Assembly: GCA_026002935.1 (NCBI GenBank) | Contig: BPGH01000001.1 | Span: 855,965 to 919,964 of the forward strand | DNA from: Acidimicrobiia bacterium | GTDB lineage: Bacteria > Actinomycetota > Acidimicrobiia > IMCC26256 > PALSA-610 | Direction: 5' to 3' | DNA length: 64,000 nt | Part shown: positions 55,949-63,091 of the stretch, one piece after another | Numbering within the stretch: position 1 is the first letter of the stretch | How the letters are laid out: every line of letters begins with the position of its first letter | Translations under genes and position numbers: made by a program | The notes under the pieces: model-generated | The model's database searches: none | Seen by the model: the letters and a program-made list of their open reading frames with translations, nothing else | Told to the model about the DNA's origin: nothing

Positions 55949-57817
55949 TCAGGCCGACTCGGCGCGCTCGCGCAGCTGGTTGCGGGAGAGCTCGGCGTAC
56001 AGCCCGTTGCGGGCGAGCAGCTCGGCGTGCGTCCCCGACTCGACGATCCGTCCGCCGTCGACGACGAGGATGCGGTCGGCCCCGACGATCGTCGAGAGAC
56101 GGTGCGCGATCACGATCGCCGTTCGCCCGCGCAGCGCCTCGTCGAGGGCGCGCTGGATCGCGAGCTCGGACTCGGTGTCGAGGTGCGAGGTCGCCTCGTC
56201 GAGGATCACGACCGCCGGGTCCTTGAGCAGCAGCCGCGCGATCGCGAGACGTTGCTTCTCGCCCCCGGACATCCGGTACCCGCGCTCGCCGACGACGGTG
56301 TCGAGCCCGTCCGGCAGCGACGAGACGAGGTCCCAGAGGTGGGCGCGGCGCAGCGCGGCCTCGAGGTCGGCGTCGGTGGCGTCGGGGCGCGCGTAGCGGA
56401 GGTTGGCGCGGATCGTGTCGTGGAACAGGTGCGGGTCCTGCGCGACCACGCCGACCGCGTCGTGGAGCGACTCGAGCGTGAGGTCGCGCACGTCGACGCC
56501 GTCGATCCGCACCGATCCCTCGACGACCTCGTGGATCCGCGCGACGAGCATCGCGATCGTGGTCTTGCCCGCCCCCGAGGGCCCGACGAGCGCGACCGTC
56601 CGGCCCGGCTCGACCGTGAACGAGACGTCGCGCAGCACCCAGTCGCCCGGCTCCGGTCCGCGCGCCGCGCCCGGCGCCTCGAGCGACGGCAGCGACACCC
56701 GGTCCCCCGGCGGGTGGCGGAACCAGACGCGGTCGAGCTCGACGTGCCCGCGCGGCGCGACGAGCTCGGTGGCGCCCGGACGGTCGGCGATCGCGGGCGG
56801 GAGGTCGAGGACCTCGAAGACCCGTTCGAACGACACGAGCGCGGTGAGCACCTCGACGCGCGCGTTGGTGAGCTGCGCGAGCGGCTGGTACATCTGCCCG
56901 ACGTAGAGGACGAACGCGGCGACGGTGCCGGTGGTCAGCGTCCCCGACACCGCGAGGTTGCCGCCGATCCAGTAGACGACGGCGGTGCCGACCGCGGCGA
57001 CGAGCCCGAGCGCGACGAACAGCACGCGGCTGTACATGGCGGTGCGGACGCCGATGTCGCGCACCGCGCCGGCGCGGCGCGCGAACTCCTCGCGCTCACG
57101 CGCCGGGCGCCCGAAGAGCTTCGCGACGAGTGCCCCGGCGACGTTGAAGCGCTCCGCGGTGAGGGTGTTCATCTCGGCGTTGAGCTGCATGGACTGCCGG
57201 GTGAGCGCCTGGAGCCTCGGCCCGAGGCGGCGCGCCGGCCACAGGAACGCCGGGAGCACGAGCAGCGTGAGGACGGTGAGCCGCCACTCGAGCGCGAGCA
57301 TCACCGACAGGGTCACGACCAGGCTGATCGCGTTGGAGACGACCGTGCCGAGCGTGCTGGTCACCGCCTGCTGCGCGCCCACGACGTCGTTGTTGAGGCG
57401 GGTCTGCAGCGCCCCGGTCTGCGCCCTGGTGAAGAACGCGATCGGCATGCGTTGCACGTGGTCGAACAGCTCGACGCGCAGGTCGAAGATCAGCCCCTCG
57501 CCGATGCGCGCCGAGAACCATCGCTGGAGCAGCGAGAGGATCGCGTTCGCGAACGCGAGGGCGACCGCGCCGGCCGCGAGCCAGGCGACGAGGGCGCGGT
57601 CGCGGTCGGGGACCGCGTCGTCGAGGAGGCTCCGGAACAGCAGCGGCGGCACCGCCGTCGCGGCCGCCGCGCCGATCACGGTCGCGACGAACGCCGCGAG
57701 CAGCATGCGGTAGGGGCGCACGTAGCGCAGCACCCGGCGGATCACCGCCCGGTCGAGCCGCCGGCGGCGGATCGTCTCGTCGCGCGAGAAGCCCATCACC
57801 GTGCGGTGGTCCATCAC
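55949..57817 (-). CDS. ABC transporter, fused permease and ATP-binding exporter
   Basis: This protein of about 622 residues is a type IV (MsbA-like) half-transporter. Six membrane helices occupy residues about 25-320 (for example MLLAAFVATVIGAAAATAVP). The ATPase domain follows with Walker A VGPSGAGKTTIAM, Q-loop VAQDPHLFHD, signature YRMSGGEKQRLAIARL (MSGGE instead of LSGGQ), Walker B VVILDEATSHLD and the switch IVIAHRLSTI. A short Pro/Gly insertion before the nucleotide-binding domain is unusual. It would export lipid, drug or peptide as a homodimer. The start is read as GTG 57817, 7 bases after a TACCGT box; ATG 57814 is in the same frame. Confidence 0.9.
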   Translation of the reverse strand: MMDHRTVMGFSRDETIRRRRLDRAVIRRVLRYVRPYRMLLAAFVATVIGAAAATAVPPLLFRSLLDDAVPDRDRALVAWLAAGAVALAFANAILSLLQRWFSARIGEGLIFDLRVELFDHVQRMPIAFFTRAQTGALQTRLNNDVVGAQQAVTSTLGTVVSNAISLVVTLSVMLALEWRLTVLTLLVLPAFLWPARRLGPRLQALTRQSMQLNAEMNTLTAERFNVAGALVAKLFGRPAREREEFARRAGAVRDIGVRTAMYSRVLFVALGLVAAVGTAVVYWIGGNLAVSGTLTTGTVAAFVLYVGQMYQPLAQLTNARVEVLTALVSFERVFEVLDLPPAIADRPGATELVAPRGHVELDRVWFRHPPGDRVSLPSLEAPGAARGPEPGDWVLRDVSFTVEPGRTVALVGPSGAGKTTIAMLVARIHEVVEGSVRIDGVDVRDLTLESLHDAVGVVAQDPHLFHDTIRANLRYARPDATDADLEAALRRAHLWDLVSSLPDGLDTVVGERGYRMSGGEKQRLAIARLLLKDPAVVILDEATSHLDTESELAIQRALDEALRGRTAIVIAHRLSTIVGADRILVVDGGRIVESGTHAELLARNGLYAELSRNQLRERAESA

Positions 57818-57824
57818 GCCGGCC

Positions 57825-57830
57825 ACGGTA
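57825..57830 (-). promoter_or_regulatory. leaderless promoter -10 of the ABC transporter gene
   Basis: On the minus strand TACCGT lies 7 bases before GTG 57817, favouring this start over the adjacent ATG. Confidence 0.45.
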
Positions 57831-57939
57831 CCGGCGGCCGGGCCGGCCCCGGTCCCCGCGTGGTCCCCGCGGCCGCGGCTGCCGCCCCGGGGCCGGTGCC
57901 CGTCCGCGGCCCGGCGGGCCGGGCGGACGCCCGCATCGG

Positions 57940-57945
57940 TAGCCT
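57940..57945 (+). promoter_or_regulatory. leaderless promoter -10 of the acyl-CoA dehydrogenase gene
   Basis: TAGCCT lies 8 bases before the ATG at 57954. Confidence 0.5.
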
Positions 57946-57953
57946 GCGCGCCG

Positions 57954-59102
57954 ATGGCCACCACCGATCCCGAGACCCGTGCCGCGCTCGTCGACTCCGT
58001 GCGCCGGTTCGTCGCCCGCGAGGTGATCCCGGTCGCGACCGAGATGGAGCACGCCGACCGCTACCCCGAGGCGATCGTCGAGCAGATGAAGCAGCTCGGG
58101 CTGTTCGGCATCACGATCCCCGAGCGCCACGGCGGCCTCGGGCTCGACCTGCTCACCTACGTCGAGGTGATCGAGGAGCTCGCCTACGGCTGGATGTCGC
58201 TGTCGGGGGTGGTCAACACCCACACGATCGTCGCCCACCTGCTCGTGCAGCACGGGAACGAGGACCAGCAGGCGCGTTGGCTGCCGCGCCTCGCGACCGG
58301 CGAGCTGCGGGGTTGCCTCTCCCTGTCGGAGGCCGATGCCGGGAGCGACACGCGCAACATCGCCTGCCGGGCCGAACCCGACGGCGACGAGTACGTCGTG
58401 AACGGCACGAAGTTCTGGGTCACCAACGGCGAGCGGGCGGGGCTCGTCGCGCTCGCGGCACGTACCCCGGAGGGGATCTCGTGCCTGATGGTCGAGAAGG
58501 AGCCGGGCCCGCGCAGCGGCGGCATCACGGTGAGCAAGAACATCGGCAAGCTCGGCTACAAGGGCATCGAGACCGTCGAGATGTCGTACCAGGACCACCG
58601 GGTCCCGGCGTCCGCGCTCCTCGGCGACCCCGGCCGCGGCCTGTCCTACATCCTCGGCGCGCTCGAGGTCGGCCGGATCAACATCGCGGCGAGGGCCGTT
58701 GGCCTGGCGCGCGCCGCGTTCGACGCCGCACTCGCGTACGCGCGCGAGCGCCGGACCTTCGGCAAGCCCATCGCGGAGCACCAGGCGGTCCAGATGAAGC
58801 TCGCCGACATGGCGACGAAGCTCGAGGCCGCCCGCCTCCTCACGCGTCACGCGGCGGAGCGCAAGCAGGCCGGCGAGCGCGCCGACGTGGAGGCCGGCAT
58901 GGCGAAGCTGTTCGCGAGCGAGGCGGCGCTCGAGATCGCGACCGAGTCGATGCGCGTGCACGGCGGCGTGGGCTACAGCACCGAGCTCCCTGTCGAGCGC
59001 TACTACCGCGACGCGCCCCTCATGCTCATCGGGGAGGGGACCAACGAGATCCAGCGGCTCGTGATCGCACGCGGGCTCCTCGCGAGGGTCGGCGGGCCGT
59101 GA
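57954..59102 (+). CDS. acyl-CoA dehydrogenase
   Basis: This 382-residue flavoprotein of normal length has LGLFGITIPERHGGLGLDLL, GCLSLSEADAGSDTRNIACR, YVVNGTKFWVTNGERAGLV, ALEVGRINIAARAVGLARAA, RRTFGKPIAEHQAVQMKLAD, MRVHGGVGYSTELPVERYYR, and the catalytic glutamate in LIGEGTNEIQRLV. It would dehydrogenate a short- or medium-chain acyl-CoA and pass electrons to ETF. With the methylsuccinyl-CoA dehydrogenase-like and MaoC genes nearby, a substrate in C4-C5 metabolism (for example butyryl-CoA or isovaleryl-CoA) is possible but not shown. Its stop overlaps the start of the lipoprotein gene (GTGA). Confidence 0.92.
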   Translation: MATTDPETRAALVDSVRRFVAREVIPVATEMEHADRYPEAIVEQMKQLGLFGITIPERHGGLGLDLLTYVEVIEELAYGWMSLSGVVNTHTIVAHLLVQHGNEDQQARWLPRLATGELRGCLSLSEADAGSDTRNIACRAEPDGDEYVVNGTKFWVTNGERAGLVALAARTPEGISCLMVEKEPGPRSGGITVSKNIGKLGYKGIETVEMSYQDHRVPASALLGDPGRGLSYILGALEVGRINIAARAVGLARAAFDAALAYARERRTFGKPIAEHQAVQMKLADMATKLEAARLLTRHAAERKQAGERADVEAGMAKLFASEAALEIATESMRVHGGVGYSTELPVERYYRDAPLMLIGEGTNEIQRLVIARGLLARVGGP

Positions 59103-59842
59103 GCGTGCCACGTCGGCGCCGGACCGCCGCGGGCGTCGGGGTGCTGGTGTTCGCGCTCGGCGCGTGCGGCGGGGGTGACGGGGTGTCGGAGCAGGAGTAC
59201 GTCGACGCCCTGGCCGAGGCGATGACGTCGGCGGCCGCGGGTGGTCAACCGCTCACGACCGACGCCTCCGAGGCCCGGTGCGCGGCCGAGCGGGTCGTCG
59301 CGGAGGTCGGGCAGCGCCGCCTGGAGGACGCCGGGTTGACGATCGACCGCCTGGCCGACCCGTTCGCCTCGGGGACCGGCCTGACGGCGGCGGAGGCCGA
59401 CGCGGTGGTCGACGCGATCCTCGAGTGCGTCGACGTCGGGGCGTCGTTCGCGCTCCAGTTCACCGGCGAGGAGGCGCTCGACGCGGACGCCGACTGCCTC
59501 GCCGGGCGCTTCGAGGAGAGCGGCGCGTTCCGCGGGTTCCTGGCCCGGTCGTTGCGCGAGGGTCGTGACGCCGCACCGACCGGCGAGCTCGGCGAGGAGC
59601 TCTCCGACATCATCCTCGACTGCGTCGAGTTCGGTGCGGTGTTCGCGCAGGGGCTCGGCGTCGACCTCACGGAGGCGGAGATCGCCTGCCTCGACGACGC
59701 GATCCGCCGGAGCGAGACGCTGCGTGAACTGCTCGCCGAGGGCCTCGCGGGCGGGGCCACGGGTACCGAGGTGCCGCCCGAGGTCGTCGACATGCTCGTC
59801 GAGTGCGTCCCGGCGTCGAAGCTCGCGGGTGCCGGTGGGTGA
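59099..59842 (+). CDS. putative lipoprotein with Cys-rich repeated helical domain
   Basis: This 247-residue protein is of unknown function. The GTG at 59099 overlaps the dehydrogenase stop. It gives a basic start, a hydrophobic segment and the lipobox LGACGGG. The mature part shows two similar helical units (AVVDAILECVDVGASFALQF and LSDIILDCVEFGAVFAQGL), each followed by a second Cys (ADCLAGRFEESGAFRGFLA and IACLDDAIRRSETLRELLA). This suggests a duplicated disulfide-linked helical domain. Similar Cys-patterned lipoproteins are common in Acidimicrobiia-like genomes, as I recall. Coupling to an acyl-CoA dehydrogenase is odd and probably reflects compact gene packing. Confidence 0.75.
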   Translation: MSVPRRRRTAAGVGVLVFALGACGGGDGVSEQEYVDALAEAMTSAAAGGQPLTTDASEARCAAERVVAEVGQRRLEDAGLTIDRLADPFASGTGLTAAEADAVVDAILECVDVGASFALQFTGEEALDADADCLAGRFEESGAFRGFLARSLREGRDAAPTGELGEELSDIILDCVEFGAVFAQGLGVDLTEAEIACLDDAIRRSETLRELLAEGLAGGATGTEVPPEVVDMLVECVPASKLAGAGG

Positions 59843-59874
59843 GCCCCACCCGGGCTCGTCGCCCGCCGGCGGGC
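59841..59874. promoter_or_regulatory. paired palindromes before the MaoC gene
   Basis: A hairpin GAGCCC/GGGCTC (59841-59857) overlaps the last bases of the lipoprotein stop codon. A perfect 14-bp palindrome GCCCGCCGGCGGGC lies at 59861-59874, just ahead of the MaoC -10 box. The first may be a terminator and the second an operator covering the -35 position. Confidence 0.4.
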
Positions 59875-59879
59875 GCACC

Positions 59880-59885
59880 TAGATT
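59880..59885 (+). promoter_or_regulatory. leaderless promoter -10 of the MaoC gene
   Basis: TAGATT lies 7 bases before the ATG at 59893. Confidence 0.55.
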
Positions 59886-59892
59886 CGGGCCC

Positions 59893-60399
59893 ATGACCGT
59901 GCACGAACGCCCCTTCGGCCGCTACTTCGAGGATTTCGAGGTCGGTGACGTGTACCGGCACTGGCCCGGAAAGACCATCACGGAGTACGACGACCACCTG
60001 TTCTGCATGATCACGATGAACCACCATCCGCTGCACACGGACGCGTGGTACGCCGAACGCCAGACGCAGTTCGGCAGGAACGTCGTCGTCGGCAACCTCG
60101 TCTACTCGCTCGTGCTCGGGATGTCGGTCCCCGACGTGAGCGGCGCCGCGATCGCGAACCTCGAGGTCGAGTCGCTGCAGCACAAGATGCCGACGTTCCA
60201 CGGCGACACGATCTACGCGCAGACCAAGGTCCTCGACAAGAAGGCGTCGCAGAGCAAGCCCGACCGCGGCGTCGTGACCGTCGAGACGCGGGGCTTCAAC
60301 CAACGGGGTGAGGAGGTCTGCTACTTCCGCCGCCGCGTCATGGTCCCCAAGCGGGAGGCGGCCCGGCCACGCGAGCGGCCCTACGACACCTCCGCGTGA
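59893..60399 (+). CDS. MaoC-like dehydratase (mesaconyl-CoA hydratase type)
   Basis: This 168-residue hot-dog-fold hydratase has one MaoC domain. It starts FGRYFEDFEVGDVYRHWPG, with the active-site region ITMNHHPLHTDAWYAERQ (usually D/N and H for water addition), then VVVGNLVYSLVLGMSV, PTFHGDTIYAQTKVLDKKAS and TRGFNQRGEEVCYFRRRVM. The sequence follows the single-domain MaoC proteins that I recall beside CitE-like lyases in Streptomyces ethylmalonyl-CoA pathway clusters and that are taken as mesaconyl-CoA hydratases. Here the lyase is 9.6 kb away and the dehydrogenase 5 kb away. A general R-enoyl-CoA hydratase is the alternative. Confidence 0.82.
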   Translation: MTVHERPFGRYFEDFEVGDVYRHWPGKTITEYDDHLFCMITMNHHPLHTDAWYAERQTQFGRNVVVGNLVYSLVLGMSVPDVSGAAIANLEVESLQHKMPTFHGDTIYAQTKVLDKKASQSKPDRGVVTVETRGFNQRGEEVCYFRRRVMVPKREAARPRERPYDTSA

Positions 60400-60486
60400 C
60401 CCCCGCGTGACGTCCGCGCCCGCCGCCGGCGCGGCGGGTAGCGTCTTCGGTCATCCGAACGGCGTCGTGGCCGCGGTGGGGACGTG

Positions 60487-60516
60487 CAGCGACGAGCAGC
60501 GACGAGCAGCGACGAG
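60487..60516. repeat. three tandem 10-bp units upstream of a membrane-protein gene
   Basis: CAGCGACGAG occurs three times head to tail, ending just before the AGGA ribosome site of the gene at 60527. One full helical turn per unit is the spacing expected of a cooperative protein-binding site, but chance slippage is equally possible. Confidence 0.7.
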
Positions 60517-60526
60517 AGGAGCTGTG

Positions 60527-61186
60527 GTGACCGACGTCCCGCCGCCGTCCAGCGGCGTCCCGCCCTCCGGCTCACCCGCCCCCGATGCGGGCGCCGCGCT
60601 GAGCTACGGCTGGGAGCAGTTCAAGCGGTACGCGGGCCCGCTGATCGCGATCATCGTGCTGCCCGCCCTCCTGCAGATCGTGCTGTCGGCGATCGGCCAG
60701 TTCGTGGTCCGCGGGTTCGTCGGCTTCTTCGTCTTCTGGGTGCTGAGCCTGCTGGTCGGGTTCCTGGCCCAGCTCGGGATCTTCAACGCGGGCCTGATGG
60801 TCACCCGGGGCGAGGCGCCCGACCTCGGCCGGGCGTTCACGACCGACCGGTGGGGCGAGTGGTTCGCCTTCGCGTTCGTGTTCGGGCTCATGGTCGGCGT
60901 CGGGGCGCTCTTCTGCGGTGTCGGAGCGCTCGTGGTGGTCGCCTTCTTCGGCCTCGCGCCGTACTACTTCATCGATCAGCGGATGGGCCTCGGCGACGCG
61001 CTCTCCAGGAGCCTCGAGACGACCCGGTCGACCGCCGGGCTCCCGCTCGCGCTCGGCCTCACGGCCCTCGTGGGCATGCTGGGCTTCGTCGCGTGCTACG
61101 TGGGGCTCCTCGTCACCCTGCCGATCGCGTACGTCGGCGCCGCGTTCCTCTACCGCCGGGCGACCGGCCAGGAGGTCGCGTCCTGA
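60527..61186 (+). CDS. multi-pass membrane protein of unknown function
   Basis: This 219-residue protein begins with a Pro/Ser-rich cytoplasmic stretch (about 1-25) and the LSYGWEQFKRY helix. About five to six membrane segments follow (PLIAIIVLPALLQIVLSAIG, GFFVFWVLSLLVGFLAQLGI, FAFVFGLMVGVGALFCGVGA, PLALGLTALVGMLGFVACYV, LLVTLPIAYVGAAFLYRRAT). The layout resembles DUF4013 or glycerophosphodiesterase-membrane-domain-like proteins, which have no known activity. The GTG at 60527 has GAGAGGA 7 bases upstream; another GTG lies at 60524. A HIT gene follows after 18 bases. Confidence 0.75.
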   Translation: MTDVPPPSSGVPPSGSPAPDAGAALSYGWEQFKRYAGPLIAIIVLPALLQIVLSAIGQFVVRGFVGFFVFWVLSLLVGFLAQLGIFNAGLMVTRGEAPDLGRAFTTDRWGEWFAFAFVFGLMVGVGALFCGVGALVVVAFFGLAPYYFIDQRMGLGDALSRSLETTRSTAGLPLALGLTALVGMLGFVACYVGLLVTLPIAYVGAAFLYRRATGQEVAS

Positions 61187-61204
61187 CGCGGCGGGTGGGC
61201 GCGG

Positions 61205-61648
61205 GTGGCGCCTGACGGCTGCGCGTTCTGCGCGATCGCCGCCGGGCGCGCCCCGGCGCACGTCGTGCTCGACGACGCCGACGTCGTCGCGTTCCTCGAC
61301 CGGCGGCCGGTGTTCCCCGGCCACCTGCTCGTCGTGCCGCGCCGTCACGTCGTGACGCTGCCCGAGCTGCCGGACGGCCTCCTCGGGCCGCTGTTCGGCG
61401 CGGTGCAACGGTGCGCGGCCGCCCTGCCGCGGGCCCTCGGTGCGGACGGGACGTGGGTGAGCGTCAACAACGTCGTGAGCCAGTCGGTCCCGCACCTCCA
61501 CGTGCACGTCGTCCCCCGCCGGCGCGGCGACGGCCTGCGCGGCTTCTTCTGGCCGCGCCACCCCTACGCCGACGACGCCGAGGCCGAGCGGACGGCGGCG
61601 CAGGTGCGCGCGGCGCTCGCCGGGCCGGGGTCGGCCGACGGCGGTTGA
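61205..61648 (+). CDS. HIT family nucleotide hydrolase
   Basis: This 147-residue HIT-domain protein starts at GTG 61205. It has GCAFCAIAAGRAPAHVVLDD with the CxxC-like N-terminal pair, FPGHLLVVPRRHV, and the triad PHLHVHVVPRR. HINT-like members hydrolyse phosphoramidates of AMP such as AMP-lysine, or dinucleoside polyphosphates. The C-terminal FFWPRHPYADDAEAERTA is typical of actinobacterial members. The gene's stop codon overlaps a perfect TTGACA -35 box serving the next gene. Confidence 0.9.
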   Translation: MAPDGCAFCAIAAGRAPAHVVLDDADVVAFLDRRPVFPGHLLVVPRRHVVTLPELPDGLLGPLFGAVQRCAAALPRALGADGTWVSVNNVVSQSVPHLHVHVVPRRRGDGLRGFFWPRHPYADDAEAERTAAQVRAALAGPGSADGG

Positions 61649-61674
61649 CACGTTTCGGACCGCTTCGGTACGTT
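61645..61674 (+). promoter_or_regulatory. promoter of LPRTG gene 3
   Basis: TTGACA at 61645-61650 is a perfect -35 box. TACGTT at 61669-61674 follows after 18 bases. The start of RNA would fall near 61681, giving a leader of about 40 bases before GTG 61723. The -35 box overlaps the HIT stop codon. Confidence 0.7.
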
Positions 61675-61722
61675 CGTCCGCGTTCGCGCCCGTGGTGACG
61701 GGGCGACGCGATCGGTGACGGC

Positions 61723-62964
61723 GTGGTGGGGGGTGCCGGCGTGGGGACCGTGGGGATTCGTCGGGCGGTCGTGCTCGGGGCCGTGGCGGTGGTCGCGGCC
61801 GGGACGGTCGTCGCCGTCACCGGGGCCGGTGCGGGCGCGGTCACCATCCAGTCCCAGTGCACCGCGGTCCTGCTCAACACCGGCACGCAGCTCCCGGCGC
61901 AGCAGACGATCACGGTCGACGCGACGGGCCCTGCCAGCGCCCCGGCCGGCTCGCCCGTGACGATCACGCTCCCGAGCGGCAGCACCACGCTGAAGGCGGT
62001 CAACACGCTGCCGATCGCGCAGTACTCGGACCTCTTCACGGTCTACGAGGTGCAGGGCGGCACGATCGACGCGGCGTCGCTGCAGGCGATCGGGACGCCG
62101 ACCTGGAAGGGCTCGCCCATCACGGCCACCCGGTCCGTCGAGTCCGGGGGCACGCGGCTGCGCACGATCGTGCCGGGGCCGCTCGCCACGGGCGGGATCG
62201 ACGGGGTGCTCGTCACCCCCGAGGTCCGTTTCGACGTGCTGCCGGCGGCAGCGGGCACGCCCGTCGTGCTGCGCGCGCTGCAGAGCGGGTCGACGGTCCA
62301 GTCCTCGCTCGGCCCGGTGACGGCGACCTGTCCCCTCACCTCCAACGGGCAGGCGAACGGGACCCCCGTGACGCTGCTGTCGATCGCGATCACCGACGCC
62401 CCGGCGCCCACGACCACCTCGACGAGCACGACGGCGAGCACCTCGACCACGACGGCCCCGACGACGACGACCACGACGGTGGCGCCCACGACCTCGACCA
62501 GCACGACGGTCGCGTCCACGACGACGACCACGGCGGCGCCGGTGACCAGCACGACCTCGACGAGCACGACCTCGACGAGCACGACGAGCACGACGGTCGC
62601 GTCCACGACGACGACGACCACGGTGGCGCCGGCGACGAGCACGACGGCGGCACCCACGTCCTCGACCAGCACGACGAGCACGACCGTCGCGCCGACGACC
62701 GTCTCGTCCACGACGCTGCCGGGGGCAACGACCACGACGACGGGTCCCGGGCCGCTCGGCACGACCTCCACGACGCGGGCCGTGCCGACGACCGCCGGCG
62801 CGTCGGCCTCGTCGACCGTCGCGACGCCCGGCACGACCGGCTCGGCGGCCGCAGGCGGTGCCGGCCTGCCGCGCACGGGCGGGGCGGTCGCGCCGCTGGT
62901 GGCGGTGGCGCTCGGCTGCCTCGGCGCCGGGACGGCTGCGCTCGCCCGCCGCCGGACGGCGTGA
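61723..62964 (+). CDS. LPRTG cell-wall-anchored protein with Thr-rich stalk (3)
   Basis: This secreted protein of about 413 residues has a signal peptide (RRAVVLGAVAVVAAGTVVAV). The N-terminal beta domain (about 40-225) shares the AQYSDLFTVYEVQGGT pattern with LPRTG protein 1 (ARYSNLSTVYRVTDGT). A Thr/Ser/Ala/Pro-rich stalk of about 130 residues (about 228-365) follows, made of short repeats. The end is LPRTG at 382-386, a hydrophobic segment and ARRRTA. The stalk replaces the Ig-like domain of the other two. It is probably glycosylated or extended, holding the head above the wall. The start may also be GTG 61744. Sortase is not in the window. Confidence 0.82.
   Translation: MVGGAGVGTVGIRRAVVLGAVAVVAAGTVVAVTGAGAGAVTIQSQCTAVLLNTGTQLPAQQTITVDATGPASAPAGSPVTITLPSGSTTLKAVNTLPIAQYSDLFTVYEVQGGTIDAASLQAIGTPTWKGSPITATRSVESGGTRLRTIVPGPLATGGIDGVLVTPEVRFDVLPAAAGTPVVLRALQSGSTVQSSLGPVTATCPLTSNGQANGTPVTLLSIAITDAPAPTTTSTSTTASTSTTTAPTTTTTTVAPTTSTSTTVASTTTTTAAPVTSTTSTSTTSTSTTSTTVASTTTTTTVAPATSTTAAPTSSTSTTSTTVAPTTVSSTTLPGATTTTTGPGPLGTTSTTRAVPTTAGASASSTVATPGTTGSAAAGGAGLPRTGGAVAPLVAVALGCLGAGTAALARRRTA
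62404..62700. repeat. degenerate Thr-codon repeat region
   Basis: Short units such as ACGACCTCGACGAGC and GCGTCCACGACGACG recur with variable spacing and encode the Thr/Ser stalk. Copy number is likely to vary between strains by slippage or recombination, changing stalk length without shifting frame if units of three are lost. Confidence 0.8.
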
Positions 62965-63055
62965 CCGGTGCGCGGGTCCGCCGGTCGCGAGGAGTGAGGT
63001 CGCGAGCAGCGAGATCGGGGCGCGTCCGCCCCCGCGTCGGGCGGCGCGGGCGAGG

Positions 63056-63083
63056 TTGACGGCGCGGGAACGGGAACTATCCT
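63056..63083 (+). promoter_or_regulatory. promoter of the MBL gene at 63092
   Basis: TTGACG (63056-63061) and TATCCT (63078-63083) are 16 bases apart. The -10 box ends 8 bases before the ATG, so the transcript would be leaderless or nearly so. Confidence 0.65.
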
Positions 63084-63091
63084 CCCCGCAC

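Noticed and set aside
55040-59842. Open frame of 1600 codons spanning several genes on the plus strand
   Set aside because: It runs antisense to the SGNH and ABC genes and out of frame through the dehydrogenase. Only its last 248 codons, after GTG 59099, form a real lipoprotein gene.
62404-62700. Possible tandem-repeat mobile or non-coding element
   Set aside because: The repeats keep the reading frame of a secreted protein and encode its Thr-rich stalk.
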